DNA of 42,893 nucleotides from Nostoc linckia z4 (GCF_002608075.1 NZ_LAHA01000069.1:1-42893); one strand, 5' to 3'; shown: positions 26,701 to 37,000, counted from the first letter of the stretch. A program made the numbers and translations. Notes: a model not told the origin generated them from the letters alone.

Positions 26701-27078
26701 CTAATCCCACCAAGCATATAACTTTTGAGAATTTATCTCTAGCTCATCGCATCCCCAAACAAATTGAACAAATTCACCAACAAAATCTAAGTCTTCCACA
26801 CCGATAACTGTAATCGCATCAACAACTAAATTTGGGTTTTCTGCGCTGGTAAATGCTGTTCCATCAAAATTTACTATTAACCCTTTTTCTTGGCATTTCT
26901 TTCCAAATTCGATAAATAAACCTACGGATGGAGCTGCGTTAAAACTTGCAGATGTTGTAGTGTAACCATCTTTAACAATCTGTTCTAAGATTTCCAATGA
27001 TAAGCCCTGAAACTTAATTGCATTAGGCGTATATTCATTAATTGTAGTACCCAGGATTTCCTCAATACGTTGAACCAT
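26701..27078 (-). CDS. Hypothetical protein, 125 aa
   Basis: Not recognised. Small, acidic, mixed alpha/beta, no cysteine cluster, ending GCDELEINSQKLYAWWD. It starts MVQRIEEILGTTINEYTPN; no strong Shine-Dalgarno is visible. It lies between drmA and the VapBC-like pair on the same strand and separates them from the relic at 27085. It may be cargo inserted in the DISARM locus. Confidence 0.65.
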   Translation of the reverse strand: MVQRIEEILGTTINEYTPNAIKFQGLSLEILEQIVKDGYTTTSASFNAAPSVGLFIEFGKKCQEKGLIVNFDGTAFTSAENPNLVVDAITVIGVEDLDFVGEFVQFVWGCDELEINSQKLYAWWD

Positions 27079-27084
27079 AAATTT

Positions 27085-27222
27085 AATGATATAGATTCAT
27101 CATTGATTGATAGAATTCGAGTGCTATCTGTTGAAAAGCTAGATAATTTAGCAGAAGCACCACTAGATTTTTCAGAAATATCTAATTTAGTAGCTTGGTT
27201 AAACCAGAATGAAAGTAATTAA
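27085..27222 (+). pseudogene. 3' relic of a DUF4351 (Rpn-type nuclease/transposase-like) gene
   Basis: An open frame to the TAA at 27220-27222 encodes IRVLSVEKLDNLAEAPLDFS and EISNLVAWLNQNESN. This matches the C-terminal DUF4351 signature (LS-x-L-x-LAEALLDF-x-L-x-WL) that ends many cyanobacterial Rpn/PD-(D/E)XK transposase-like proteins. The remaining ~250 codons are missing. It is a scar of an earlier insertion in the DISARM locus. Confidence 0.65.
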
Positions 27223-27235
27223 TTTCATCAATTAA

Positions 27236-27685
27236 TCAACTTGTCAACCACGATTCAACAGATAATGTTTTTACTTCTTTAATGCGCTGAAAATCGCTAT
27301 CGGCTGAGACGATGGTAAGATTATGTTGTAGGGCAATCGCTGCAATCCACAAGTCATTTTCACCAAAACCTAAATCAGTTATTTTAGTTTTTCTCCGCTT
27401 GCTTTTTTCTTTGGGTGCAAATTGATTAAACAAATCAGCTTTGAGTTGCCCGTAGATATTAGCAGTTTCTTTTTCAATGTTATGAATATAGATACCTCTA
27501 AGAAAATTTATGATTAGTGCTAAATTACTTTGTTGTCTTTGAGAACGTACAGCCATATCTATCAATTCTCCCTGCACAATCACACAGGTTGAAACTAAAC
27601 TATTTTCGACCTCAAGCAAACGATTTAGTATATTGATATTTCCTAAAATGGCAAGACTACAGTGATTTGTATCGAGTAAGTACAT
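27236..27685 (-). CDS. vapC: PIN-domain RNase toxin (VapC-like)
   Basis: 149 aa. PIN acidic residues are in place: MYLLDTNHCS (first Asp, residue 5), QGELIDMA (Glu), GENDLWIAAIAL (Asp) and VSADSDFQRI (Asp). VapC toxins cleave tRNA or rRNA and are held in check by the upstream antitoxin. The start overlaps the antitoxin stop by one base (TAATG), the usual VapBC arrangement. Between drmMI and drmA it is probably an addiction module stabilising the island. Confidence 0.9.
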   Translation of the reverse strand: MYLLDTNHCSLAILGNINILNRLLEVENSLVSTCVIVQGELIDMAVRSQRQQSNLALIINFLRGIYIHNIEKETANIYGQLKADLFNQFAPKEKSKRRKTKITDLGFGENDLWIAAIALQHNLTIVSADSDFQRIKEVKTLSVESWLTS

Positions 27686-27975
27686 TATTCAAAAGGATTA
27701 TTATCATCAAATTTCGCTTGACCACGACTAGCAATGACTAGCCTTAGACACTCTTCTAAATCATCGCCTTCCCAAGTACCTATGGTTCTTAGATGTTCTA
27801 GAAGTGACCTACCTGTAGAATTAACTGTAGGTGTTATGGTAGATTCTACTTGATTTGATTTTGGTTGTACTTGGGTTTCTTTTGTTTTTAAGAAGCGCAA
27901 AAAATTAAGTGTTTCGGCTATTAGTTCATCTGGTGCTGATTCAATTTCTTGGAAAAGTTGTTCTCTGATTGTCAT
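27685..27975 (-). CDS. Antitoxin of the VapBC-like pair (DUF2281-type)
   Basis: 96 aa. The N-terminal MTIREQLFQEIESAPDELIAETLNFLRFLK is the DUF2281-like helix pair seen in cyanobacterial antitoxins. A Gln/Ser/Thr-rich linker and a C-terminal segment SLLEHLRTIGTWEGDDLEEC, ending FDDNNPFE, probably wrap the toxin. It directly precedes the PIN gene and overlaps it by one base. It begins 41 bp after the drmMI stop, so it may be transcribed with drmMI. Confidence 0.8.
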   Translation of the reverse strand: MTIREQLFQEIESAPDELIAETLNFLRFLKTKETQVQPKSNQVESTITPTVNSTGRSLLEHLRTIGTWEGDDLEECLRLVIASRGQAKFDDNNPFE

Positions 27976-28015
27976 ATTTATACCTGTTGTTTAATTAATG
28001 TGTTTAAAGTGCAAT

Positions 28016-31000
28016 TTACTCCAAATTTAACCCTGGTATTATTGGCGCATCTTCTTTAATTTTACGTGGTTTACTAGCTTTCTTTTTACTAGCTTTAGCC
28101 TTGGGTTTCTTTTGTGCTGCTTTACCGCCGATTATTTCAGCTTGCGCCCGTTTTTGGTTAAGGTCGAGTAGGCGTGCTAAAACTTCATCATGCACTTCTT
28201 CTGTCCAACGGTAACGCCAAGGTTTTTTGCGTTGTCGTCCGTTGCTGGTTTCTTCCTCGTCTTCCTCGTCATCGTAGTCTAGCAGGAAGGTGCAATCGGT
28301 GGGGATGTCACTCCAGCCGTAAGCTTCGAGTACGGCTTTATCCATTGCGGCGTGCAGTGAGCGTAATTTTAGGATATCAGGGTCGCGTTCTTCTGGGTCG
28401 TGGAAGCGGTTGTAGGTGTCGGTCAGTCCTTGGTTGTTGCGAACCATTAACGCGGCGCGGTATTCGTAGTATTCTTTACCTACGGTTTCTAGAGTGGGGT
28501 TGGTTTCCCAGTTTTCGGGGAAAGGGAAGGTTTCAAAGCAGTCTGAGGGGGTGTAGCGGAGGTCATCTTTCATGGATGAACCAAAAAATCTCGCCCAAAT
28601 TTCGTGGATACGAGATTGTAAGATTGCAAATGCCGACATACTGGAAAATGCAAATATAACTAAAGCATCAGACCATATTGCTCTTGAAGGAAGCATTGTT
28701 AATGTCCAATGTGGTTGATGTCTAGAACAAGCTAAAACATTATTTAGTTGATGAATAGATGCTTGAAAATCATTTCTTGGTCGCCAAAATAACCACCAGG
28801 GAGCTTTAGCTACATCAGAAGCTTTTGTTAAACGTGAGGGTTTAACTTTTTGCTCTAAAATTTCTATTAATTCTACCCATTCTCTTGCTTCATGTTCTTC
28901 CATAGACCCAAAATTAATAACATAACGCTTGTGAGAATGAGTAGGACTTTCATTAACTTCTGAACCACCCAAATAAGGAAAAATACGCTCTTGATTTTTT
29001 GGATTATTAGATAACAGGGTGTTCATTAATGAAATTGGAGAAGCGTCAGGATCATCATCCGCGAATAAAAAACCATTTCCATACAGTTCAATACCCTTGG
29101 TAGATTTACCAGACATTTCTAAAAGTTTACTTGGATTATCATGACCTCCAGAGTGGACAAGAAAAGCAGTAATTTGTTGTACAGGTTTTTTATCGAGATA
29201 GAAAGGAGGTGATATTTTACCTTTAAAAATATTGATAATACTAACAATTACTGCGGCTTGACCAAACCATTTAAATCTTCTTTGTGCTTCAAAAATAATA
29301 CCGTTATTTTTACAAATCCATCGAAGTCCCCCATAACGGGTATCACCTTGAGCAATTGTATTAGTTGCAATCAGCCCTAATGAACCACTTTCACGTAATA
29401 AATCAAATGCACGACGGAAAAAATAAGCTACTAAATCCGTTCTATTTCCTGTTTCTGGAAACTGTGTTGTAATCCAATCGAGATATTCTTTTGAAGTTGC
29501 ACCAGAAATCATTGTTCCACCCAAAAAAGGCGGATTACCAACAATTGCATCAAAACCTGGATTTTCTCTATCAAAAACCTCTGGAAACTCAATATCCCAG
29601 TTAAACGGAATAATTCCCTTATCTCCACTCCGCAACCTACTAGCAATTTCCTCCAAACTCTCAGTATCAGCTTGGTGATATCGCCACTTTCTTACTAATT
29701 CTGCAATCTCAGTTTCTCTCTCTTCTCGCTGCTTCTTATTACTTCCCTCAAAAAACGCCGCAATTCTCACATCCCCCGTTAACCGCGCTTGGTACAATTC
29801 TTGTTCTACTTTGTATAAATAATCTCGCTTTTGGTCATCATCAGCATCACTGCGGGTATCCAACGCCTGAATTTCCGCCCGATAAGAACGCGCACGGTCA
29901 AGTTGCTCTTTTAAATATGCCAATAGCGGTAAATCGTAAGTAGCATCCTTTCCAAAAGACCCAATCTGCTCTTTCCTCAACCCTACCAGCGAATCCCCAC
30001 ATTTGAGGGCATGGTCAAGAAATGTAAACGGTAAATCCTTTGCCAGCGTCACCAACCATAAAGATAACTTCGCCAAATTCACCGCAAACGGGTTTTTATC
30101 CACACCATATAAACACCGTTGCGCCACCAAGCGACGCGCAATTAATAATGGTTCTTCTTTGCCATAATTGCTAATTGTCGCATTCTGGTTGGGATGCCTT
30201 TGGCTGGCGGAGCGATCGCTAATTTCCTGGCGAGTATCGTTTTCCTCGCGTTCCCAAGCTTCCACCACCTTCTCAGCCAACTGACGACAGGTTTCTACCA
30301 AAAACGCACCAGAACCCATCGCCAAATCACAAACTTTCAAAGATAAAATTTGTTCCGCAGTCGGTTTTTCTCCCAACCCCTCCAACACCGGACGCAGGGT
30401 TGTTTCCACAATTGGTTTAGTCAGTGACCTGGGCGTATAATGCGAACCAGAACGCCTGCGTTCTTCACCTGGCTGCAAGTACAGCGAACCCACAGGCAAT
30501 AAATTTGGTGTTTGCCGCGATACCTTCCGACCTAGTGCGATCGCTATATCTTCCAATGATTGCGCTGCTTTCAGTTCCTTGAGAGCATTACCTGATACTT
30601 CGCAATTTGCCAATTCCTTCAGTAACTTTTGGCGATCGCCCGATTTCGCTGCCAAAATCGCTGCTACATTAACTACCACCGTTGTAGAAACCTTTGAACC
30701 CTTGGGTTTACTGTAAACTCCAATACTAGGACTTTCTGCCTGTTCCACAGCAAAACCCATAATGCCTTCATATACCGAGCCAATTTGCTCCACATCTAGC
30801 GATCTATAAGATAGCCGTTCTCCTTCCAAAATTAGTAATTTTTCTAACAACCGATAAATCACACCATCGGGGATTCGCGGAGGCTCGATTGCTTGACCCG
30901 CCACCCCTTCGGGGTTCGCCAGTCCACTCGGCGGCATAGCCGCACGTGTGGCTGGTCTCACAAACTTACTACCGCGTGGGCGACCTTCTAAAAACGCATA

Positions 31001-32086
31001 TTCATCTGGGTCAAAAAGCTGACCATGCCGTGCTGGTAAATACTCTGGTGTTTGTCCGCCGCCATCATAAACTAAGCGAAATAAACTCAACAGCCATGCC
31101 CACGCCCCATAACGCTGATCCATCGTGTCGGGGTAGTTTCCAGCATCTTCACGTAGCCGTTCATACAAGCCAGTTACAGAATAGTTACGCTGATAAATAT
31201 CGTCTGGCGGCATTAGCCCTTCGTCCTCAGCGTAAAGCAAAAATACCAGCCGCATCAGGGTAGTGATTAATCCACCGTAAATGTGTTGTGAATCTGTAGC
31301 AGCAATTTCATCTAATAATTTACCATCAACTGCCGCATCCGCCATTTGAAACCCACGCAGCAGTTCCCACAAAGCATCCAGCACTTGGTTAGCCAAGGTT
31401 GTAGAAACTTCCGCTTGGTACTTACGGCTGTCTTCCAACAAATTTTTTAAAGAACGACCTGTAGTAGCACTAAACACCCGAAATGCCGATAGCAGCATTT
31501 CCATCGCCCCCAAAATCAGCCTTCCAGACACCTCACACATCGCCTGCACTGGAAAGGTCAAGTGTCCAGAAGACTCGCCCCGTGGCGCATACACCAAACG
31601 CAGCAACCCGCCATTACACAACAAACCTATGGGTATTTGCGTCTCCCGCAGCAACCGCTCAAACTTAGCTTGGGAGCTGGCGTGCCAACCACTGCTAGAC
31701 TTAGTTAATTCTGGTGCGACTACATCCAACTCAGTACCAGGAGAAATTATTTGCACCAAAATCTGCGGCTTGTCGCTATCTGGGTCAGGCACAATATAGG
31801 TAGGCGCAAGAATTTCGCTGTAATCAGGTAAAGCTATCTCATATTCTGGTGATGGTTTAACAAGGTCGCTCTCAGCCCAGCCTAATACATTAACCGTAAA
31901 AGCGGGAAAATCAGCAATCAAGCCATCTTCATCAACCGCAGCCAGCAAAGATTGTTGCAAATCTACAACATTCCGGTTGACCACCGCCTGCGCCTTCACC
32001 AACGCCGGGGGAGATACCACCAACCCTACAGGCTGGAGAAAACCCAACCACTCTTTATGTCTGGTGATTTCTGGGTCAATTGCCAT
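28016..32086 (-). CDS. drmMI: DISARM DNA methyltransferase DrmMI (N6-adenine type, Eco57I-like)
   Basis: 1356 aa. The SAM-binding motif I is CDLAMGSGAFLVETCRQLAE (around residue 590) and the catalytic motif IV FDAIVGNPPFLGG (around 849), the NPPF class of N6-adenine methylases. GSHYTPRSLTKPIVETTL just before motif I is typical of large Eco57I/BREX-type methylases. The N-terminal ~450 residues hold target or accessory parts (IPIGLLCNGGLLRLVYAPRG). The Lys-rich C-terminus (KAAQKKPKAKASKKKASK) may contact nucleic acid. In DISARM class 1 it marks host DNA so the drm machinery ignores it. Divergent from the GNAT-like gene with a 90-bp shared promoter region. Confidence 0.9.
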   Translation of the reverse strand: MAIDPEITRHKEWLGFLQPVGLVVSPPALVKAQAVVNRNVVDLQQSLLAAVDEDGLIADFPAFTVNVLGWAESDLVKPSPEYEIALPDYSEILAPTYIVPDPDSDKPQILVQIISPGTELDVVAPELTKSSSGWHASSQAKFERLLRETQIPIGLLCNGGLLRLVYAPRGESSGHLTFPVQAMCEVSGRLILGAMEMLLSAFRVFSATTGRSLKNLLEDSRKYQAEVSTTLANQVLDALWELLRGFQMADAAVDGKLLDEIAATDSQHIYGGLITTLMRLVFLLYAEDEGLMPPDDIYQRNYSVTGLYERLREDAGNYPDTMDQRYGAWAWLLSLFRLVYDGGGQTPEYLPARHGQLFDPDEYAFLEGRPRGSKFVRPATRAAMPPSGLANPEGVAGQAIEPPRIPDGVIYRLLEKLLILEGERLSYRSLDVEQIGSVYEGIMGFAVEQAESPSIGVYSKPKGSKVSTTVVVNVAAILAAKSGDRQKLLKELANCEVSGNALKELKAAQSLEDIAIALGRKVSRQTPNLLPVGSLYLQPGEERRRSGSHYTPRSLTKPIVETTLRPVLEGLGEKPTAEQILSLKVCDLAMGSGAFLVETCRQLAEKVVEAWEREENDTRQEISDRSASQRHPNQNATISNYGKEEPLLIARRLVAQRCLYGVDKNPFAVNLAKLSLWLVTLAKDLPFTFLDHALKCGDSLVGLRKEQIGSFGKDATYDLPLLAYLKEQLDRARSYRAEIQALDTRSDADDDQKRDYLYKVEQELYQARLTGDVRIAAFFEGSNKKQREERETEIAELVRKWRYHQADTESLEEIASRLRSGDKGIIPFNWDIEFPEVFDRENPGFDAIVGNPPFLGGTMISGATSKEYLDWITTQFPETGNRTDLVAYFFRRAFDLLRESGSLGLIATNTIAQGDTRYGGLRWICKNNGIIFEAQRRFKWFGQAAVIVSIINIFKGKISPPFYLDKKPVQQITAFLVHSGGHDNPSKLLEMSGKSTKGIELYGNGFLFADDDPDASPISLMNTLLSNNPKNQERIFPYLGGSEVNESPTHSHKRYVINFGSMEEHEAREWVELIEILEQKVKPSRLTKASDVAKAPWWLFWRPRNDFQASIHQLNNVLACSRHQPHWTLTMLPSRAIWSDALVIFAFSSMSAFAILQSRIHEIWARFFGSSMKDDLRYTPSDCFETFPFPENWETNPTLETVGKEYYEYRAALMVRNNQGLTDTYNRFHDPEERDPDILKLRSLHAAMDKAVLEAYGWSDIPTDCTFLLDYDDEEDEEETSNGRQRKKPWRYRWTEEVHDEVLARLLDLNQKRAQAEIIGGKAAQKKPKAKASKKKASKPRKIKEDAPIIPGLNLE

Positions 32087-32176
32087 CGTTTCTCCTTTGC
32101 GGTCTTTGAGTCTGGTACAGTTTGTTTACTTAATCTGATAACATCAAAATCTGCTAATGCACACGATATTGGTGCG

Positions 32177-32731
32177 ATGCGAACAAAAATACAACTAATT
32201 CGCGGTCAAGATAGCATGACCGTGGAAGCAGTTTTAGTAGAATTAGTGCAAAAGCACGTCAATGATTATGCCTCAGAGTGGAAAGAACAATTAAGATTGT
32301 ACGGACAAGAAGATAAATTTTGGGACTGGGAGTTTAAACTTCAGTTCGTTATTCACAGACAACCAAACCGCGAAGGCTATGCAATTGAGTACGAAAGCAA
32401 AACTCAAGGGTTAATGCTGATTGAAACTCAAATGCACGGTTCGCGTATCAGTGAGGGTAAACGGTTAGTATACATTGATGGAATAGCTTCTGCCCCTTGG
32501 AACCGGGAATTTATTCAACGCCCACCAAAATTAAAAGGCGTTGGTACTGCACTTTTAGCATTTGCCAGAAACCGCAGTATAGAACTAGGTTACGAGGGTA
32601 GAGTTGGGTTGCATTCGCTACCAGGAGCAGAAGAATTTTATGATAATCAAGGGATGATTGATTTAGGAGAGGATGAAGATTACGAAGACCTAGTTTATTT
32701 TGAGTATGGAGTTTGCCGTTCTTCTGAATAA
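32177..32731 (+). CDS. GNAT-like acetyltransferase family protein, 184 aa
   Basis: The core YIDGIASAPWNRE, GVGTALLAFARNRSIELGYEGRVGLHSL and EEFYDNQGM has the GNAT layout: strand 4, an R/Q-x-x-G-x-G/A-like acetyl-CoA loop (here KGVGTALL) and strand 5 with GLH, then the FY-x-x-x-GM element. The N-terminus MRTKIQLIRGQDSMTVEAVL is not typical. The frame is open further upstream into the drmMI start; I chose the first ATG clear of it. It is the first gene of a plus-strand cassette inside the DISARM locus. Confidence 0.7.
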   Translation: MRTKIQLIRGQDSMTVEAVLVELVQKHVNDYASEWKEQLRLYGQEDKFWDWEFKLQFVIHRQPNREGYAIEYESKTQGLMLIETQMHGSRISEGKRLVYIDGIASAPWNREFIQRPPKLKGVGTALLAFARNRSIELGYEGRVGLHSLPGAEEFYDNQGMIDLGEDEDYEDLVYFEYGVCRSSE

Positions 32732-32749
32732 GGTAGCGAGGTGAAGTTA

Positions 32750-33286
32750 ATGAATCAGGAAGAACCTAATTATATTCAAAGCACTTTTAATCAAGAAAAT
32801 CCAGTAAATCCGATGGATTTATTGTTTGATGAAAAATGGTTGAGAAAAGCTGTTGAAGCAGAAGATAAAGTAGGTGGTAATATTGGTGCTGGATTGGATT
32901 GGGGTTCTGGATTTGGCGACCTCATGCTTAACTTTGAACTTTTAGGACGTTTAACAACTTTACGGGTTTCTCTTAATCGAGAAGTGCGGTTGCTGCTGAA
33001 TAATTGGAATTTAGGAACAGCTACAAAAATTGCGGTAAAAACTGCAAGAGATAGATTACTTCAAAGATTAAGACTACCTACACCAGAAGTCAGAGAACAG
33101 ATACTCATTGTTTTGGGAAAAGATGAACTTTATGGCGAAGAGTTTATTTCTAATCGAGAGATACTGCGCGAATTGCTGGCGGTGTTGTTGAAACAAGAAG
33201 ATTGGGAAACTATTGCAGCAGTTGCAGCAGATTCGTTAAAAGAGACAATTATGTATCAAGTTTATGTTGAAAAAATTTCAGCATAA
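32750..33286 (+). CDS. Hypothetical protein, 178 aa
   Basis: Not recognised. GAGGTG lies 6 bases before the ATG at 32750, so this start is better than the GTG at 32741. The N-terminus contains a Gly-rich loop (DKVGGNIGAGLDWGSGFGDL); the rest is helical (REVREQILIVLG type) and ends YQVYVEKISA. It lies 18 bp after the GNAT-like gene and is presumably co-transcribed. Confidence 0.7.
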   Translation: MNQEEPNYIQSTFNQENPVNPMDLLFDEKWLRKAVEAEDKVGGNIGAGLDWGSGFGDLMLNFELLGRLTTLRVSLNREVRLLLNNWNLGTATKIAVKTARDRLLQRLRLPTPEVREQILIVLGKDELYGEEFISNREILRELLAVLLKQEDWETIAAVAADSLKETIMYQVYVEKISA

Positions 33287-33303
33287 GTCATAAATTGAAA
33301 TAG

Positions 33304-33423
33304 ATGAATTCATCTATGACTGATTTAACTACCAACCAGCAAAATTTTAGAATAAATGATATCCTCACTCGCTTACATAAGTTAGCAGAAAACGTAATTT
33401 GCTTGATTGGAGGAATTCAATGA
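33304..33423 (+). CDS. Small ORF, 39 aa, coupled to the nuclease gene
   Basis: ATG at 33304 (or 33316) reads MNSSMTDLTTNQQNFRINDI, then LTRLHKLAENVICLIGGIQ, and stops at TGA 33421-33423, overlapping the ATG of the nuclease gene by 4 bp (ATGA). No Shine-Dalgarno is visible upstream. The coupling is the only support; it could be a leader peptide, a small partner, or chance. Confidence 0.35.
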   Translation: MNSSMTDLTTNQQNFRINDILTRLHKLAENVICLIGGIQ

Positions 33424-34034
33424 GTCGTCCACCATTACTAGACCCAAATCGCTCATATACTTTTAGCAATTACTTTGAATTAGGGTTTGCAGTTGATGAT
33501 TTAGTAGCTGAATTTGGTTATTCATTCGAGCGTAAATTTCTGGAATTACCCCAATATTCAGGCTCATTAGACAGACTTGCCGAACTAAAACAACGAATTG
33601 AAGAAGTATTACCTTTTGTAGATTTAGAAAACGAAGCTACTCGCCGGGAAATTTTAATTGCACCGATTGTTACTGATTTAATTCATTATTCCCACGCTAA
33701 ATTACGAATAGAATACAATATTAAAGTTGATAATAAACTCCAAGGTAATTTGGACTATTATTTACGAACAACAACAAATTTAATTGTGATTGAAGCCAAG
33801 CAAGCAGATATAAATAGGGGATTTATACAACTAGCCACTGAGATGATAGCTCTCGATAAATGGACTGATTCTACACAAGCTGAAATATTAGGAGCAGTAA
33901 CCACAGGTAATGTTTGGCAATTTGGTAGATTAAATAGACAAAAACAAAGTATTGAACAAGCCATTAACCTTTATCGAGTGACTGAAGAATTGGAAGTTGT
34001 GGTCAGAACGTTGCTGGCTGCACTGATGAATTAA
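33420..34034 (+). CDS. PD-(D/E)XK-like nuclease, 204 aa
   Basis: GGAGG lies 6 bases before the ATG at 33420, which fixes the start. The motif set fits a restriction-type fold: REILIAPIV with Glu78, then GNLDYYL with Asp112 and VIEAKQAD with Glu125-x-Lys127, 12 residues apart, and a downstream helix QLATEMIALDKW. It resembles the 'type I restriction R-like' stand-alone nucleases of cyanobacteria. Its stop codon overlaps the drmD stop on the other strand by 4 bp, so the genes are tail to tail. Possible effector delivered inside the DISARM locus; the target is unknown. Confidence 0.75.
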   Translation: MSRPPLLDPNRSYTFSNYFELGFAVDDLVAEFGYSFERKFLELPQYSGSLDRLAELKQRIEEVLPFVDLENEATRREILIAPIVTDLIHYSHAKLRIEYNIKVDNKLQGNLDYYLRTTTNLIVIEAKQADINRGFIQLATEMIALDKWTDSTQAEILGAVTTGNVWQFGRLNRQKQSIEQAINLYRVTEELEVVVRTLLAALMN

Positions 34035-37000
34035 CCGCTAACTGGATACAAATAAACTATACCTACAGGCTCAACTCGTACTGCCTTCACTTCATAAATT
34101 GCTTCAATTCGTGCTGGTTCGCGTACCAACTCTTGGGCTAACATATTTAGCCGCTTATCCCAATGGCGACGGTCTGCTTCTAACTGACGCAACTCTTCTT
34201 CAGGAAATAATGACAGCTGTAGAGGTTGTTCGGTTTCTTGTTTAGTTTTGAGAATGCGATCGCGTTGTTCTTCTAAAATCTTCTTCATTTCCTCAGCTTC
34301 CTTTTGTCCCCTTGCTGTCAGCTTTTTCTTGGCGCGTTCAGCTAGTACCTCTGCGCGTTTGTGCAAATGTGGTGTCAACTCTCCCACATCCTGAGATGTA
34401 GCTTGACATAAGCGTTGTCTCACTGATGCGGGAACCTCTCGCAACCGGGGAGAAGCCAAGGAAGTTTCCAGTAAAACTAAAACATCGTCCTTTTGTCCTT
34501 CTGGTAAAGCTTGTAACTTTTTACGCCCTCTAGTTACTGGGTCTGACCATTCCGCAGCCACAGCAATTACTTCATCATGTAATCTAGTAGCGCGATCGCC
34601 ATACAAAGATAAACGTCCTAAAATTAACACTTTGGGTAAAGGTTCATCCGTGAGACACACGCAAGCACGAGTTAATTCATCATGGATAAAACCCTGCGAT
34701 AAAAAGCGTCCCAGCAATCGCTGTACCAATCGGTGTTCCAAATGCAAGTGAACTACATCGCCATCCAAAGTACCTGAGTCACGGAAGATTACCGGACGAA
34801 TAGGAGCTTCCCGCCGCCATTCCCAAGGTTTTTGACCTTGTTTTCGCGGTATTCTTAAGGTATCAAGGGTACTAGCCCAGGTGGGGTCTGCTCCCAAGCG
34901 TTGGTTAAGAGATGGTACTATCCAACGTGCAGTAGTAGGGTCATTAGCTGCCTCATTAGCATCCACAGGTGCAAGCGAACTGACTCCCAAAATTTCCAAA
35001 GAAGCGGAAATAGCATCCCGAAAATGGCGGTCATCCAGTCCCAACCAGTCCTGCGAAGTTTTGAGCATTTCTTGAAGTTGTGCTACTTGGTTCACCAATT
35101 GCTCTTTCCTGAGTCTAATTTCCTCCAGTTCTTCATCAACTACTTGGGAGAAAGCGTTGGCTTGAGTTTCAGACTGGTCTACTTTTTTGATTACCTCAGC
35201 AATTGAATTTGCTTGTTCATGGCGAATACCCCCTTCCAGCAATCTTGATAAATTCTTCTCTACTACTGGAGAAAGGCTACCCAGTTCTTTTTGTATGGTT
35301 GCTGTCTTTTTAATTAAGATATCTAATACTCGATCTTCGGCTCGCTGTGGCAATGCAAAATAGTAACAGCGAACAATAGGCGATCGTTGCAGTTTTCTAT
35401 CAATCCGCCCATTTCGCTGTTCCATACGGCTGGGATTCCAGGGAACGTCAAAGTGGAACAAATCAGCACAGTTATTTTGTAAGTTTACCCCCTCCCGTGC
35501 TGCGTCGGTGGCAATGAGGATACGTAGAGGATGGCGAGACGGGTCAGTATTAAAAGCGAGTTTGATTGCTTCTCGACGTTCTTCGCTCATACCACCGTGA
35601 AATACATCAATACGTTCATGCTCCCGCTCTGAGCCTGCAATCAACGCTTCTAATTGCTGTTGGAGGTAACGCTTTGTATCTGTATATTCAGTAAATATAA
35701 TTACTCGGCGGTCATTCCAAGTAGCCCCTGGTTCGCCCAAATTTGGACACAGATTACTACGAATCCAATTTTCTAGTTCTTTGATGCGGGGGTCTGGCTG
35801 ATAACGTGCAGCATTTGCAGTCTCAGACATTTCTTCTAGTAGTTCTAATTCGCGGGCTGTAAGTGCAGAGGTCGTAGCTTGACTAGTTGCTGCCATCATC
35901 TGAGCATCTTCTTCCGCCTGTACTTCTATTTCATCAAGTTCAGCGCGGTCATCATCAGCACCTGGAGGTTCCCACAGTAGCGGTAAATTACGTGACAATC
36001 TAGTTGTATTAGAAGTAGAAGCAGCTTGCTTTTCAATTGCAGTACGATGCACCTTTAAAGTTCTAGCAAATGCTTCGATAGAGGAGAGTAGGCGTTTTTG
36101 CAGAGAAGTGACAACAAGCATCGCTGACTTTTGAGTGGATTTGGATGTATCTTTTAACCGTTCCTCACGTAGTTGGCGATATTCTTGTAACAATCGAGAC
36201 AGCTTTAACTCTGGAGCATTTGCAGGTAGCCCATCAATAACTATGGGAATAACTTGGCGATTAGGAAAATCTTCTCCTATCTCCCGGAGGTCGCGTTTTA
36301 ATCGCCTTACCATCACAGTATCAAGTAGTTTTGGGTTGCGAACGGGCACGCCTCGACAAAACCGTTGTGGGTCAAGAATTTCTAGTAATGCGGCAAAGCT
36401 GTTAGAGTGGCCGTTGTGGGGAGTGGCAGACAGAAACAGCTTATGCTCAAACCGAGGTGCTAAGTCACGGACAGTTCGTGTCAGTTGAGAATCAACAGCA
36501 TATTTGGCACCACTTGCTGGGGCGGCGTTATGAGCCTCATCAAGTATCAGCATTGATGCAGCAGAAAAATCACCTAACCAATCACGTAATGGTGCAGCAT
36601 AGGTTTCATCTCGGAGTAGCGCATGAGAAATAATAAAGCGGTTGTGCGTTGTCCAAGGGTTAATTCCATAGCCACGTTCTTGGCGACGGGAGGCAACAAA
36701 CTCCCGATCAAAAATCATAAAAGTGAGTCCAAATCGGCTCTCCATTTCATCGCGCCATTGTCGTACCACCGATGGGGGACAGGAAATGATCACGCGCCTC
36801 ACTTTTTGGCGCATCAACATTTCACGCAGGATCAGCCCAGCTTCAATGGTTTTTCCTAAACCAACATCATCAGCAATAAACAAAGCCACTCTAGGCATCA
36901 GTAAAGCTTTACGTAGCGGCTCTAGCTGATAAGCTTTTACCTCAATTCCAGCTCTGTAAGGTGCTTGAAATAATTTTGGGTCTATTGAGGTAACACAGTT

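Noticed and set aside
28174..28659. 161-aa plus-strand frame and other long antisense frames in drmMI, drmA, drmB and drmD
   Set aside because: They are shadows of strongly supported coding sequences, with no motifs or ribosome binding sites of their own.
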